Below are positions 22,268-31,625 of a DNA stretch of 64,000 bases, piece after piece. The notes beneath the pieces were generated by a model, which had not been told where the DNA came from, made no database searches, and saw nothing but the letters and a program-made list of their open reading frames with translations. Both the position numbers and the translations under genes were made by a program. Position 1 is the stretch's first letter. Each line of letters starts with the position of its first letter. Source of the stretch: Bacteroidales bacterium (GTDB taxonomy: Bacteria; Bacteroidota; Bacteroidia; Bacteroidales; Lentimicrobiaceae); NCBI GenBank assembly GCA_016705005.1, contig JADIZB010000038.1, forward strand, positions 310,001-374,000, given 5' to 3'.

Positions 22268-25009
22268 ATGAAGAAATATATCCCCTATCTGCTCATGGTC
22301 TCTATAGCCGGAATTCTTGTTCTGGCTTTCTTCCCTCTGCGAAACTATTACTTGTTTCTGAAGGAACCGGTATCACCACTTACCGATGCTGTTCCTGAAG
22401 GTGCTGCGTTGATTGTTAAAACATCTTCTGTAGAAAAACTGGTCAGAATCATCCGTGCATCAGAACTTTTTGAAATGCTGGAAAGAAGCAAAACCAGATA
22501 TGGAATAAAAAGTATTGTTGCTAAGTTAGATAACATCAGAAGCGATGAATTTTTCAAAGACCTTGCCACTGACTGCGAGGTGATGATCTGCATGTTACCT
22601 GACAAAGAATTAAAACCTGAGATGCTTTTCCTGCTTGATGTTGGCAAAGTCTCGCCCGAAAGTATAAAGAATCGTATCTCAGAAGTGCTTCCCGAAAATT
22701 CGAAGATAGAAAAGGTGAACTTCAAGCCGGCTGATCTGTACAGGATCGTTTTGGGAGGAAGTGAGCTATGGTTTTATGTCAGAAAAGGCATCCTGGCCAT
22801 CGCTTATAACCGTCAGATTGCAGAACAATCCTGCATGGCTACAAATCAGGCCAGAACTCTGACAACAGACACAGCGTTTGCAAAATTAACCAGGATTTCC
22901 GGAAAAAGGGTTGATGGGGTATTGATGCTGAACAATAGAAAACTTGTTGAATTATTTCTTCAGACAAAGAATGACAATCCTCTGGTTTTTAACGGATCAC
23001 CCTTTGATGGCTGGACCTCTCTTGACCTTCACATTGAGAAAGACAGGGTGCTGATGGATGGGTTTATGGCCGGTAGAAATGAGCCATCCATTTTAAACAG
23101 ACAAGTCCCGGGCACCCCCGATCAACTGAAATATTTTCCCGGAACTACTGCATTTGCCGTTTCACTGTTAATCAGCGATCAGGAAGAATACACCACCCGG
23201 TTTCTCCGGGAAGATACCATTCAGCTTCCCGGCTACGATTCAGCCAACAATACACTTTCAACTGAGGTTTTCAGACGAAATGAACATATTCGTTCATGGA
23301 TAGGCAATTCGGTTAGCCTGGTTGCATTGCCAGCTTATTTTACAGGCAATGATTCCGCGAAAATGGTCATGATCAGAATTAAGAGCGAGGACAGTGCGCT
23401 CTGCCTCCTGAAGCCATTTCTTAAACCTTATAAAGAAAGTATAAAGTTGTTTACTGCAACGGGCCTGATTCAACACCTGTGGGGAAGTTTTTTTGACATG
23501 GGACCAACTCAGTATTGCCTGCTCACTGACCAGGCACTGATCCTTTCTCCCTCGGCCCGCCTGCTGGAAGATTATATCATTGAGGTTGAAGAAAACAAGC
23601 TGCTTGGGTCTTCGAAGCTCTTTAAGGAAGCATCTGCTTTGCTCACTGAAGAAAGCAGTTTAACTGTGTTTTTAATTCCGGACTTATGCAGCAGGTTTGC
23701 CGGACGCCACGGTTCAGTTCAACAGTTGCCGGAAACCAGTCATTGGACAGGAGTGGCGGAATCATCAGGTTTGTTATGTCTGCAGATCAGTCCGGCTGAG
23801 CCTGTTCTTTATACGCATGCATTCCTTTTACTTGATCCGAAAATAAAACAACTGGCTTACCAGTTTGAAGAGAGTAATTTTCAGTATCCAAAAATACTTA
23901 AGAGTTCCGAAACGAAGGTTACCGGACGAAACGAAGCCACCGATAACAACAGTGACATCCCGATTAATGGCAGTTCCGTTTCAAATGCAACCAGCATTGT
24001 AACCATCGTAGGGGACAAAACAAACGACAATCTGATCATTGCAATAAATAAAAACTCAATTACAGCCATTGCCCGGGATGGACAGGCACTGTGGACTTTC
24101 GCTTGCAAAGGGGAGCCTGTAGGGGAGATTCGGAGATTAAACCTGAAAGGTACTCCCAGATACCTGATTGCCACAGGATCACACCTTCATATCCTTGACC
24201 TGAAAGGGAAAGAATCAAAGAACTCACCGGTAAAAGTACCTTCAGGTATCGTTGGTAAAATTTCAGTCTTTGATTATGACAACAAGGGCGAATACCGGGT
24301 ACTTTTTGCTGGTAAAGACAATAAGATTCACAACATTACCCTTGAAGGAGCAGAATTGCCCGACTGGCAGAAACCTGAACTCAGCGGAAAATTGAAATCG
24401 CTGCAGTTCTTCAGGACGGCCGGCAGGGACTACATCCTTTATACTGATTCAAAAGGCAGGATCGGTATAACTGACAGAAAAGGAAAGCCACGAGTTAAAG
24501 TGGAAGACAGGTTACTGGTATCTTCCGGATCAGCCGTTTTCGAAAACAACACAAACAACAAAGGCATCTTTCTGATGGCAACCTCATCAGGTGATGTCGC
24601 GTATATCGCTGGTACCGGAGACATAACTGAAAGTCGATTTGGAGAACATGGCAGGAATCCCTGGTTCGATTATGCTGATTTCAACAACGACGGCAATAAG
24701 GATTTTATATTCTGCGGAAATGGTTTAATAACGGTTTATTCAAGAATGAAAAAGATTATCGCTTCGGCTTCCCGGAAGAATGCGAACTTCTCGAAACCCT
24801 TTATTTACAGATCTCCGAAAGAGTGCTGGCTTGTGGTCAGGGACCAGAAAAACGGAAAGATACTGGCGTTTAATCAGGATAATAAAACATTCAGCGATGC
24901 TTCTCTTACCAGTGATTGCGACCCGGTAATCATTAAAAGGAACAACGAAAAAAAACCGGTATTGGTGACAGTAAAAAAAGGAAAAACTGTATTTACCATC
25001 CTTAAATAG
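22268..25009 (+). CDS. Large membrane-anchored protein: DUF3352-like domain plus beta-propeller-like region
   Basis: A 913-residue protein with one amino-terminal membrane helix (about residues 5-26) and a large extracytoplasmic part. Residues about 35-560 have the features of DUF3352-like proteins (DAVPEGAALIVKTSSVEKLVR at the start, repeated evaluation of DVG and LLDP-type strands). Residues about 590-910 are built of short strands with recurrent polar turns (DNKGEYRVLFAGKDNKIHNI, DFNNDGNKDFIFCGNGLITVYS), like a PQQ/VCBS-type propeller. Function is unknown; I do not recognise a characterised homologue. It is monocistronic with a hairpin after the stop. Confidence 0.7.
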   Translation: MKKYIPYLLMVSIAGILVLAFFPLRNYYLFLKEPVSPLTDAVPEGAALIVKTSSVEKLVRIIRASELFEMLERSKTRYGIKSIVAKLDNIRSDEFFKDLATDCEVMICMLPDKELKPEMLFLLDVGKVSPESIKNRISEVLPENSKIEKVNFKPADLYRIVLGGSELWFYVRKGILAIAYNRQIAEQSCMATNQARTLTTDTAFAKLTRISGKRVDGVLMLNNRKLVELFLQTKNDNPLVFNGSPFDGWTSLDLHIEKDRVLMDGFMAGRNEPSILNRQVPGTPDQLKYFPGTTAFAVSLLISDQEEYTTRFLREDTIQLPGYDSANNTLSTEVFRRNEHIRSWIGNSVSLVALPAYFTGNDSAKMVMIRIKSEDSALCLLKPFLKPYKESIKLFTATGLIQHLWGSFFDMGPTQYCLLTDQALILSPSARLLEDYIIEVEENKLLGSSKLFKEASALLTEESSLTVFLIPDLCSRFAGRHGSVQQLPETSHWTGVAESSGLLCLQISPAEPVLYTHAFLLLDPKIKQLAYQFEESNFQYPKILKSSETKVTGRNEATDNNSDIPINGSSVSNATSIVTIVGDKTNDNLIIAINKNSITAIARDGQALWTFACKGEPVGEIRRLNLKGTPRYLIATGSHLHILDLKGKESKNSPVKVPSGIVGKISVFDYDNKGEYRVLFAGKDNKIHNITLEGAELPDWQKPELSGKLKSLQFFRTAGRDYILYTDSKGRIGITDRKGKPRVKVEDRLLVSSGSAVFENNTNNKGIFLMATSSGDVAYIAGTGDITESRFGEHGRNPWFDYADFNNDGNKDFIFCGNGLITVYSRMKKIIASASRKNANFSKPFIYRSPKECWLVVRDQKNGKILAFNQDNKTFSDASLTSDCDPVIIKRNNEKKPVLVTVKKGKTVFTILK

Positions 25010-25010
25010 C

Positions 25011-25036
25011 AGGGCGCCGTTTTTCGCAGCGCCCTG
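25011..25036 (+). terminator. GC-rich hairpin after the 913-residue gene
   Basis: CAGGGCGC pairs with GCGCCCTG across an 11-nt loop starting two bases after the stop. There is no T run after it, so it may slow RNA decay or be a weak terminator. Confidence 0.45.
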
Positions 25037-25441
25037 TACCAATAAAACCAAATATTATTAACCAACAATCAAAAAAGTGACTACCTGTTTGCCTTGTTTG
25101 GGGTAGTGGCTCCGGATAAGCCATAATCCGGCGCACTTGTCATTTTGATTGATACTATTTATATTAAATTATTAAAAAAGTAACGGGTAAAAAATGAAAA
25201 ATAAGCTGCCTGTTTAATAATTTTTCAAACTTTTATATGTCATTGAATATGTGTTATTTATAAAACGGATTCTTCGCAAAAGCAGTATTGGGTTTTTCAA
25301 TGGTTCCATCCGGGCAAAGAAGGAAATCGCCGGTGGAATACACGCTCGTGTTTTTGCAGATTACCGGATCTGTTCAAATACAATTTCATATCAACAAAAA
25401 TAAATTCAGTGAAAGATCCTTCAGCATCGAATCCGGCAAAA
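25037..25441. other. AT-rich non-coding gap with two adjacent hairpins
   Basis: No gene is credible here. At 25080-25107 ACTACC pairs with GGTAGT, and at 25112-25131 CCGGAT pairs with ATCCGG over an 8-nt loop; both fall in the only GC-richer island of an AT-rich stretch. This might be part of a small structured RNA, but nothing matches a known class that I can name. Confidence 0.35.
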
Positions 25442-26434
25442 TCAATGAGGCTTGTTATTCTTAAGATAAAGGGTTGTTCCGGGCTCCGGCTCATGACCTT
25501 CAGGTAATCGGTTCTTCTTGTACAGTGATTTAAGTTTAATCCCATAGAGCTGGGAAACATCACGCATTGATTCATCTTTACTCAGAATATGGGTTTCCTG
25601 AGATGCTTTTCTTTTCTTAGGTTCAATATAAATTACCTGACCAGCCCTGATCTCTTCGTTTTTTCCAAGCTCATTGTACCCCAGAACCTGAAAAACATGA
25701 ATTCCAAGATCACGGGCAATGTTATGGGGCGAATCATCCTTCCTTGCATAGATCAGCTTTACGTTATTGTTTACGTATATTTTCCTGTTACCTTCGGCAA
25801 CTTCAAGAAACATAAAAGCCTTGTTTTTGGGACCGGTATACTCTGTAGGAACCGTTTCCTTCCTAGCCGGTTTCACTTCATTTTCTTTCCTGACAAAAGG
25901 TCCTTTGGGTTCGCTGTCGAAAAGAAAGAGTTCATTCTCTTCAATTATCCTGATCAGCATTTCAGCATATTTGGGATTTGTGGCATACCCGGTATTCTTC
26001 AACCCATTGGCCCATCCCTTATAATCTTTAATATCGAGTTCAAACAGCCGGGCATACCGGGGTCTGCTGGTCAGAAAGTAGGAATGATCATTGTACGACT
26101 CCTCGGCAGAAGCATACTTTCTGAAACATTCATTCTTCTCATCATCGTCCATGGTATAAGTCATACCTGTCCATTCCTTATGGCATTTGATTCCGAAATG
26201 ATTGTTGGCGTTGACTGTAAGTTCTGAATTTCCACAGCCTGATTCCAGAATTCCCTGAGCTAGCGTTATACTGGCCGGAATTTTGTATTCGTTCATTTTT
26301 CTGATGGCTATATCCTTGTATGTTTGAATATATCCGATGTAGTTGCTTTTATTGGCGGGCGACTGCGCACTCACCCGTATGTTATTCATCTGCAGAAAGA
26401 GGAAAGCAATCAGAAATATATAAGTTCTTGACAT
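25442..26434 (-). CDS. Glucosaminidase (GH73-like) with two LysM domains
   Basis: A 330-residue exported peptidoglycan hydrolase. It has a signal peptide (cleavage near VSAQ, residue 24), a mannosyl-glycoprotein endo-beta-N-acetylglucosaminidase-type domain at about residues 35-175 (PASITLAQGILESGCGNSELTVNANNHFGIKC, with the catalytic Glu in GILESG; YRKYASAEESYNDHSYFL-like segment), a Lys/Glu/Pro linker, and two LysM modules (about 225-275 and 282-328) for binding glycan. It would cleave GlcNAc-MurNAc bonds during wall turnover or cell separation. Complete and monocistronic. Confidence 0.9.
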   Translation of the reverse strand: MSRTYIFLIAFLFLQMNNIRVSAQSPANKSNYIGYIQTYKDIAIRKMNEYKIPASITLAQGILESGCGNSELTVNANNHFGIKCHKEWTGMTYTMDDDEKNECFRKYASAEESYNDHSYFLTSRPRYARLFELDIKDYKGWANGLKNTGYATNPKYAEMLIRIIEENELFLFDSEPKGPFVRKENEVKPARKETVPTEYTGPKNKAFMFLEVAEGNRKIYVNNNVKLIYARKDDSPHNIARDLGIHVFQVLGYNELGKNEEIRAGQVIYIEPKKRKASQETHILSKDESMRDVSQLYGIKLKSLYKKNRLPEGHEPEPGTTLYLKNNKPH

Positions 26435-26455
26435 AAGTGCTTATTGAATTTTATG

Positions 26456-26463
26456 CAAAGATA
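26456..26463 (-). promoter_or_regulatory. Putative -7 box of the glucosaminidase gene
   Basis: Minus-strand TATCTTTG, a TAnnTTTG match 21 bp upstream of the start. No matching -33 box. Confidence 0.5.
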
Positions 26464-26583
26464 TGAATCAGCGGCCAACCCATTAACATGCAAAAGGCCA
26501 AACAATAAGAACTTGTGCACATGCCCCGAAATTGTGTAATTTAGTGGTTCGATATTAATCCCTTTTCCACAACAAGCGCTGCT

Positions 26584-27285
26584 ATGTCAGAAATCCGAAT
26601 ACTTATTGTCGAAGATCATGTTAAGATGGCCGACTCGATCAGTAAAGGCCTGGAAGAGAGTGGATTTAAAACTGAAGTTGCCTATGATGGTTTCATCGGC
26701 AAACGAATGGCAGAAGCCAATGAGTACAACCTGATCCTCCTGGATGTAAACCTGCCTCAGATAAACGGGTATGAACTCTGCGCCGGAATCAGAAAGAAAA
26801 GTCCGGATATTCCGATCATCATGCTCACTGCACTGGGAAGTACAGAAGACAAATTACTCGGTTTCGAAAAGGGGGCTGATGACTATATTGTTAAACCTTT
26901 TGAATTCAGGGAACTGCTTGCAAGAATCAAAGCCTTGCTGAAACGGTCTCAGGCCGAAATGCAGAGTCACAAATTGTTGAAGGTAGCCGATCTGGTGATT
27001 GACCTTGACAGCAAATCGGTCATAAGGGGGAATACTGCGATCGAACTGACAGCCAAAGAGTTTTCGCTACTTGAGTACCTTGTCAGAAATAAGGGAAGGG
27101 TTATTTCAAAGGCTGATATCGCTGAAAAGATCTGGAATATCAATTTCGATACAGGAACCAATGTGATTGAAGTATACGTTAACTTTTTAAGGAAGAAGAT
27201 TGACCGCAATTTCCCGGTAAAACTCATACATACCCAGATAGGGATGGGTTATGTATTAAAAGAAACCTTACCGAATGCAGATTAG
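26584..27285 (+). CDS. OmpR/PhoB-family response regulator
   Basis: A 233-residue DNA-binding response regulator. The receiver domain (about residues 1-118) has the acidic pair in VEDH, the phosphoacceptor Asp54 in LILLDVNLPQ, Thr in MLTALGS and Lys in DYIVKPF. The winged-helix effector domain (about 132-230) has IELTAKEFSLLEYLVRNKGRVISKADI and IHTQIGMGYVL. Its last 11 bp overlap the kinase start, so the pair is translationally coupled. Target genes cannot be read from here. Confidence 0.95.
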   Translation: MSEIRILIVEDHVKMADSISKGLEESGFKTEVAYDGFIGKRMAEANEYNLILLDVNLPQINGYELCAGIRKKSPDIPIIMLTALGSTEDKLLGFEKGADDYIVKPFEFRELLARIKALLKRSQAEMQSHKLLKVADLVIDLDSKSVIRGNTAIELTAKEFSLLEYLVRNKGRVISKADIAEKIWNINFDTGTNVIEVYVNFLRKKIDRNFPVKLIHTQIGMGYVLKETLPNAD

Positions 27286-28654
27286 AACCAGGCTTACATT
27301 ACAGTTCGCTTTGCTGGTTGGAGGCATTCTCATCGCCTTCTCAATTCTTATTTATACACTATCTGCCAATTACAGAAAACAGGAGTTTACACAAAGGCTA
27401 AAGGAAAGAGCAATCAACACTGCTAAACTATTGATTGACGTGAAGGAGATCAACGACAATCTTCTGCGTATTATCGATAGTAGTAATTACAGTGCACTTC
27501 TGGGTGATGAGGTCGTTGTTTTTGATTATTTCAAGAAGAGCAGGATATATATGAATGTTGATTCTTCAACATTGAACATTTCGGAAGAATTGCTTTCGAA
27601 AATCAGAAATAACGAGGAATTCACATTCAGTCAAGGCAACAGGGAAGCGATCGGGCTACTTTATTCAAATGATCTGAGAAGGTTTGTTGTGATCGCTTCG
27701 GCGGTTGATACCTATGGAATCACCAAACTCAACAACCTGCTGATTGTTTTGCTGATCGGCCTCATAAGTTCTATTATCCTCACATTGCTGACTGGTATGT
27801 TCTTTTCGAGACAGTCGCTAAGGCCCATTTCAGAGGTAATCACACAGGTTTCTACCATTTCCGGCTCAACCCTTGAACAAAGGGTGGATGAAGGTAATGG
27901 TACCGATGAAATTGCCCACCTTGCCATCACCTTTAATAAAATGCTTGATCGTATAGAAAAGGCATTCAAAGTTCAGAAAAGCTTTGTTTCCAATGCTTCG
28001 CATGAGCTTCGCACACCACTGGCGGCGATTACCAGCCAGATTGAAGTCGCTTTAATGAAACACCGCGAAGCAGAAGAATACAAAGATGTACTGAATTCAC
28101 TGCTCGATGATGCACGAAGCCTAACATCTCTGGCAAATAATTTACTTGAAATAGCCAGAACAGAACAGGATATCAGGACTTTAAAAACGAGTGCTGTCAG
28201 ATTTGACGAACTTTTTCTCCAGACTCAGTCAGATATCCTGTTCCTCCATCCTGAGTACAGTATTGAAATTATAATCAATGACAATACAATCGATGAAGAT
28301 CAGGACCTGACCATTTTTGGCAATGAAAACCTGCTAAAACTGATCATTGTGAACCTGCTTGATAATGCATGCAAATTTTCGGGGGGCAAGACCGTTTCGG
28401 CAACACTGAGCTACAATCCTGAGAATGTTCACTTATTGGTTAAAGACCAGGGAATTGGAATTTCTTCCGATGACCTTCCACATATCTTTGAACCTTTCTA
28501 CAGGGCAAAAAATGCTCAGACCATAAGCGGACATGGTATCGGCCTACCGCTGATTTCAAAAATCACAACGCTTCATAACGGTAAAATCATTGTTTCCTCT
28601 GTAGAAGGAGAAGGCACCACCGTTGAAGTATGGCTACCCTATCATTTTAACTAA
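27275..28654 (+). CDS. Membrane sensor histidine kinase (HAMP-HisKA-HATPase)
   Basis: A 459-residue inner-membrane kinase and cognate partner of the preceding regulator. It has two membrane helices (about residues 8-30 and 158-178) enclosing a periplasmic sensor of about 125 residues, a HAMP linker (QSLRPISEVITQVSTIS), the HisKA dimerisation helix with phospho-accepting His243 in SNASHELRTPLAAI, and the ATPase domain with the N box (NLLDNACKFS), G1 (DQGIGISSDDL), F box (IFEPFYRAKN) and G2 (GHGIGLPLI). The signal is unknown. The gene ends 4 bp before rsmG, which may share the transcript. Confidence 0.95.
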   Translation: MQIRTRLTLQFALLVGGILIAFSILIYTLSANYRKQEFTQRLKERAINTAKLLIDVKEINDNLLRIIDSSNYSALLGDEVVVFDYFKKSRIYMNVDSSTLNISEELLSKIRNNEEFTFSQGNREAIGLLYSNDLRRFVVIASAVDTYGITKLNNLLIVLLIGLISSIILTLLTGMFFSRQSLRPISEVITQVSTISGSTLEQRVDEGNGTDEIAHLAITFNKMLDRIEKAFKVQKSFVSNASHELRTPLAAITSQIEVALMKHREAEEYKDVLNSLLDDARSLTSLANNLLEIARTEQDIRTLKTSAVRFDELFLQTQSDILFLHPEYSIEIIINDNTIDEDQDLTIFGNENLLKLIIVNLLDNACKFSGGKTVSATLSYNPENVHLLVKDQGIGISSDDLPHIFEPFYRAKNAQTISGHGIGLPLISKITTLHNGKIIVSSVEGEGTTVEVWLPYHFN

Positions 28655-28658
28655 GTCC

Positions 28659-29279
28659 ATGGATATTATTTTAAAGTACTTTCCCGGCCTGAGTCCCGAA
28701 CAAACCTTACAGTTTGAAGCACTTCTGGAGGTATACCGTCACTGGAATGCTGCTATAAATGTAATATCACGCAAAGACTTTGAGCACCTTTATGAAAGGC
28801 ATGTGCTTCACTCACTTGGAATTGCTAGGGTGATCAAATTCGCTCCCGGTAGTCAGATTCTGGATATAGGCACCGGTGGCGGATTCCCGGGCATACCACT
28901 GGCGATTCTGTATCCTGATTCAGATTTTCATCTGGTCGATTCGATCGGAAAAAAAATAAAGGTTGTAAATGCTGTAGCAGATACCCTGAAGTTGAAAAAT
29001 GTTTCAACTGCTAATTGCCGTGCCGAGGAACTTACAGGAAAATATGACTTTATCGTAAGTCGTGCTGTAGCGTCGTTAAATGAGTTTGCGGGGTGGACCA
29101 GGAAAAACATTGCCCGAACTTCAAAAAACCCCTTGCACAATGGCATCCTGTACCTGAAAGGTGGCGACCTGACAGCAGAGTTAAAAGAATCGGGCGGGAA
29201 ATACCAGATTTATCAACTTGAACGATACTTTGATGAGCCTTTTTTTGAGACAAAATCGGTGGTTCATCTATGGTTTTAA
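28659..29279 (+). CDS. rsmG: 16S rRNA (guanine-527-N7)-methyltransferase
   Basis: Methylates N7 of G527 in 16S rRNA using S-adenosylmethionine; loss in other bacteria gives low-level streptomycin resistance. The 206-residue protein has the AdoMet motif QILDIGTGGGFPGIPLAI (about residues 65-82), the preceding NVISRKDFEHLYERHVLHSL and the FIVSRAVASLNEF segment of GidB. The ATG at 28659 is preferred because the upstream frame overlaps the kinase coding region. It follows the kinase after 4 bp. Confidence 0.95.
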   Translation: MDIILKYFPGLSPEQTLQFEALLEVYRHWNAAINVISRKDFEHLYERHVLHSLGIARVIKFAPGSQILDIGTGGGFPGIPLAILYPDSDFHLVDSIGKKIKVVNAVADTLKLKNVSTANCRAEELTGKYDFIVSRAVASLNEFAGWTRKNIARTSKNPLHNGILYLKGGDLTAELKESGGKYQIYQLERYFDEPFFETKSVVHLWF

Positions 29280-29407
29280 TAAACCATAATATGTATTGGA
29301 CAGTAATTCTTTTTCAGGTGGTAATAATCATCCCGTCAAGAGTAAAAGTTGTAATTTAGCCTACCATTTCCGAAATTCTAATTCAGACATAATCAAATCT
29401 TAAATCC

Positions 29408-30865
29408 ATGAGTAATCAGATTCTTAACCTTGAACCAAAGGCTGTTTGGAAACATTTTTACAGTCTGACCCAGATTCCCCGACCCTCAAAAAAAGAGGAA
29501 CGAGTCATAGAATTTATGAAAAATTTTGGCCAGAACCTTGGCCTTGAAACCATTGTTGATGAAGTTGGGAATGTGATCATTCGCAAACCAGCTACTCCTG
29601 GGATGGAAAACCGCAAGGGGGTTATTCTTCAGGCCCATCTTGATATGGTACCACAGAAAAACAGCGACAAAGCCCATGATTTTGAAAAAGACCCGATCGA
29701 AACCATCATTGACGGGGAATGGGTCAGGGCCAACGGAACTACACTCGGAGCTGATAACGGAATGGGTGCCGCAGCCATTATGGCGGTTCTCGAATCGAAA
29801 GACCTGATACACGGGCCGGTGGAAGCGTTGTTCACCATAGATGAAGAAACAGGGATGACAGGCGCTGAGAACCTCAAACCCGGCCTGTTGAAAGGCGACA
29901 TTCTCCTGAATCTCGATTCCGAAGATGAAGGTGAATTGTATTTCGGTTGTGCAGGCGGGATAGATGGTAGCTTCGAATTCAAATTTAAACAGGTGAATCC
30001 AGAACCTGATACGGTTGCTTATAAGCTTAATGTCAGTGGTTTAAAAGGCGGGCATTCCGGTCTGGATATATCATTGGGAAGAGGCAATTCCTGCAAAATC
30101 CTGGTTCGTCTGCTATGGCATGGTGTTGAAAAACACGGTCTCCGCCTTGCCGGCATGGAATCGGGAAATATGCGCAATGCCATTCCCCGCGAAGGTTTTG
30201 CCATAGTTACCATCCCTGCAGGGAAAAAAGATGAATTTGAAAAATGTATGGCCAAATCTGCAGAAACAATCAAAGCAGAACTTTCAGTTACAGAACCCGG
30301 ACTCCAGATCAGGGTTGCAGCAACCGATATGCCTGCTTTCCTGATTGACACAGACACCCAAAACAGGATGCTGAGGGCTGTTTACGGTTGTCCGAACGGT
30401 GTCATGCGGATGAGCGATGCTATGGCCGGATTGGTTGAAACCTCAACCAACCTTTCCATCATCAAGTCTGATGATGTTTCAATTAAGATTTCCTGCCTTC
30501 TGAGAAGTTCAGTAAACTCTGCCAAAACAGACCTTACGCACATGATGGGCAGCATTTTTGAACTGGCTGGTGCCATGGTTGCATTTGAAGGGGGATATCC
30601 CGGATGGAAACCAAACCCTGATAGTGCCATACTGAAAACAATGCAGGGTGTTTACAACAGCAAATTCGGCAAAATTCCGGAGATCAAGGCCATCCATGCC
30701 GGTCTTGAATGCGGTTTGCTGGGAGCTGTTTATCCGAACTGGGATATGATCTCTTTCGGACCGACCATCCGTTACCCACACTCCCCGGACGAAAAAGTAC
30801 ATATTGAATCTGTTGGAAAATTCTGGGTTTATCTCACTGAAACGCTGAAAAGTATTCCTGCATAG
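29408..30865 (+). CDS. pepD: Cytosolic non-specific dipeptidase (aminoacyl-histidine dipeptidase)
   Basis: Zinc metallopeptidase of family M20C cleaving dipeptides, including Xaa-His, in the cytoplasm. The 485-residue protein has the metal-binding segments VILQAHLDMVPQKN (His and Asp ligands), TTLGADNGMGAAAIMAVLES (bridging Asp), TIDEETGMTGAENL (catalytic Glu-Glu) and LLNLDSEDEGELYFGCAGG, and the late IHAGLECGLL with another ligand. It matches PepD length and order. A terminator follows about 20 bp after the stop. Confidence 0.95.
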   Translation: MSNQILNLEPKAVWKHFYSLTQIPRPSKKEERVIEFMKNFGQNLGLETIVDEVGNVIIRKPATPGMENRKGVILQAHLDMVPQKNSDKAHDFEKDPIETIIDGEWVRANGTTLGADNGMGAAAIMAVLESKDLIHGPVEALFTIDEETGMTGAENLKPGLLKGDILLNLDSEDEGELYFGCAGGIDGSFEFKFKQVNPEPDTVAYKLNVSGLKGGHSGLDISLGRGNSCKILVRLLWHGVEKHGLRLAGMESGNMRNAIPREGFAIVTIPAGKKDEFEKCMAKSAETIKAELSVTEPGLQIRVAATDMPAFLIDTDTQNRMLRAVYGCPNGVMRMSDAMAGLVETSTNLSIIKSDDVSIKISCLLRSSVNSAKTDLTHMMGSIFELAGAMVAFEGGYPGWKPNPDSAILKTMQGVYNSKFGKIPEIKAIHAGLECGLLGAVYPNWDMISFGPTIRYPHSPDEKVHIESVGKFWVYLTETLKSIPA

Positions 30866-30883
30866 TTGAACTCAATATATTCA

Positions 30884-30918
30884 GGGTCAGGCTACTGAAG
30901 AAGGTGCCTGACCCTTTT
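30884..30918 (+). terminator. Rho-independent terminator of pepD
   Basis: GGGTCAGGC pairs perfectly with GCCTGACCC over a 13-nt loop and is followed by TTTT. Confidence 0.85.
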
Positions 30919-30959
30919 CAATTTCGTGGAAAAAATATACCAAAAAAAAGCATCGAATA

Positions 30960-30990
30960 TTTGGGGAATAAAATATAATTTCTATCTTTG
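30960..30990 (+). promoter_or_regulatory. Consensus Bacteroidota promoter of rpmH
   Basis: TTTG (30960-30963), 19-bp spacer, TATCTTTG (30983-30990): an exact match to TTTG-N19-TAnnTTTG and the best promoter in the window, 20 bp before the rpmH ATG. Confidence 0.85.
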
Positions 30991-31010
30991 CAGTCCCAAA
31001 AAATACGAGT

Positions 31011-31172
31011 ATGAGCAAGAGAACATTTCAGCCGTCGCAAAGGAAAAGAAGGAACAAACATGGTTTCAGGGAAAGAATGTCAACCGCCAATGGCCGTAAA
31101 GTTCTTGCTGCACGCAGAGCCAAGGGCAGAAAAAAACTGACTGTTTCAGACGAAGGAAAGCATAAAGCTTAA
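31011..31172 (+). CDS. rpmH: 50S ribosomal protein L34
   Basis: A 53-residue, strongly basic ribosomal protein of the large subunit, close to the peptide exit region. The sequence opens MSKRTFQPSQRKRRNKHGF and continues RERMSTANGRKVLAARRAKGRKKLTVSDE, the classic L34 pattern (TFQPS, RKRRNKHGFR, NGRKVLAARRAKGR), with a short extra tail. It has its own consensus promoter and a strong terminator, so it is a single-gene unit. It is not next to rnpA/dnaA, the usual arrangement in many other phyla, on the side visible here. Confidence 0.97.
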   Translation: MSKRTFQPSQRKRRNKHGFRERMSTANGRKVLAARRAKGRKKLTVSDEGKHKA

Positions 31173-31200
31173 CCATATCAGCTCCGGCTGACCAAAACAT

Positions 31201-31234
31201 AAAAGGAGGTAATGTAAATTGCCTCCTTTTCTTG
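31201..31234 (+). terminator. Rho-independent terminator of rpmH
   Basis: AAAAGGAGGTAAT pairs with ATTGCCTCCTTTT (one G-U pair) around the loop GTAA, followed by CTTGTT. The 13-bp stem is very stable. Confidence 0.85.
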
Positions 31235-31357
31235 TTAATATTTCAGAACAGAACAACCATACTGCTGTATTGTCATATAAAAATAATGCCGATCCTGCTC
31301 AATATCTTAAAAAGCAGTAAATTCGCAATCCATAAAGCAAAACCATCACTCCAGCCT

Positions 31358-31615
31358 ATGGGCTTACTCAGATTTCTTCTTATCGTATTTTTGATTTACC
31401 TTTTTTTCAGGGTATTCAACAGATTCATTCTTCCATTACTGGTCAGGGTAACCCTACGTAAAGTTCAGACCAGATTTTACGAGCAGAATCCCCATTTAAA
31501 ACCCGAAGCTCCCCAGAAAGAAGGAAAGGTTACCATAAAGAGGGTTTCAAAAGACAAAGACAATCATGACTCATCTGACCTCGGAGAGTATGTTGATTAC
31601 GAAGAAATAAAATAA
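31358..31615 (+). CDS. DUF4834 family small membrane protein
   Basis: An 85-residue protein with one amino-terminal membrane helix (MGLLRFLLIVFLIYLFFRVF) and a polar, basic then acidic cytoplasmic tail ending GEYVDYEEIK. The layout, with a lysine-rich VTIKR segment and the terminal VDYEE motif, fits DUF4834, a Bacteroidota family of unknown function. The ATG at 31358 is chosen because the longer frame upstream begins inside the rpmH terminator. The next gene starts 10 bp later, so it may be co-transcribed with the YfhO-like gene, a pairing I recall in other Bacteroidota. Confidence 0.8.
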   Translation: MGLLRFLLIVFLIYLFFRVFNRFILPLLVRVTLRKVQTRFYEQNPHLKPEAPQKEGKVTIKRVSKDKDNHDSSDLGEYVDYEEIK

Positions 31616-31625
31616 TAAATCAACC

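Noticed and set aside
25297..25575. 92-codon leftward frame at the end of the glucosaminidase gene
   Set aside because: Mostly antiphase overlap with the LysM coding region.
26535..26565. GGTTCGA word resembling a tRNA T-arm
   Set aside because: No acceptor or anticodon stem can be formed around it.
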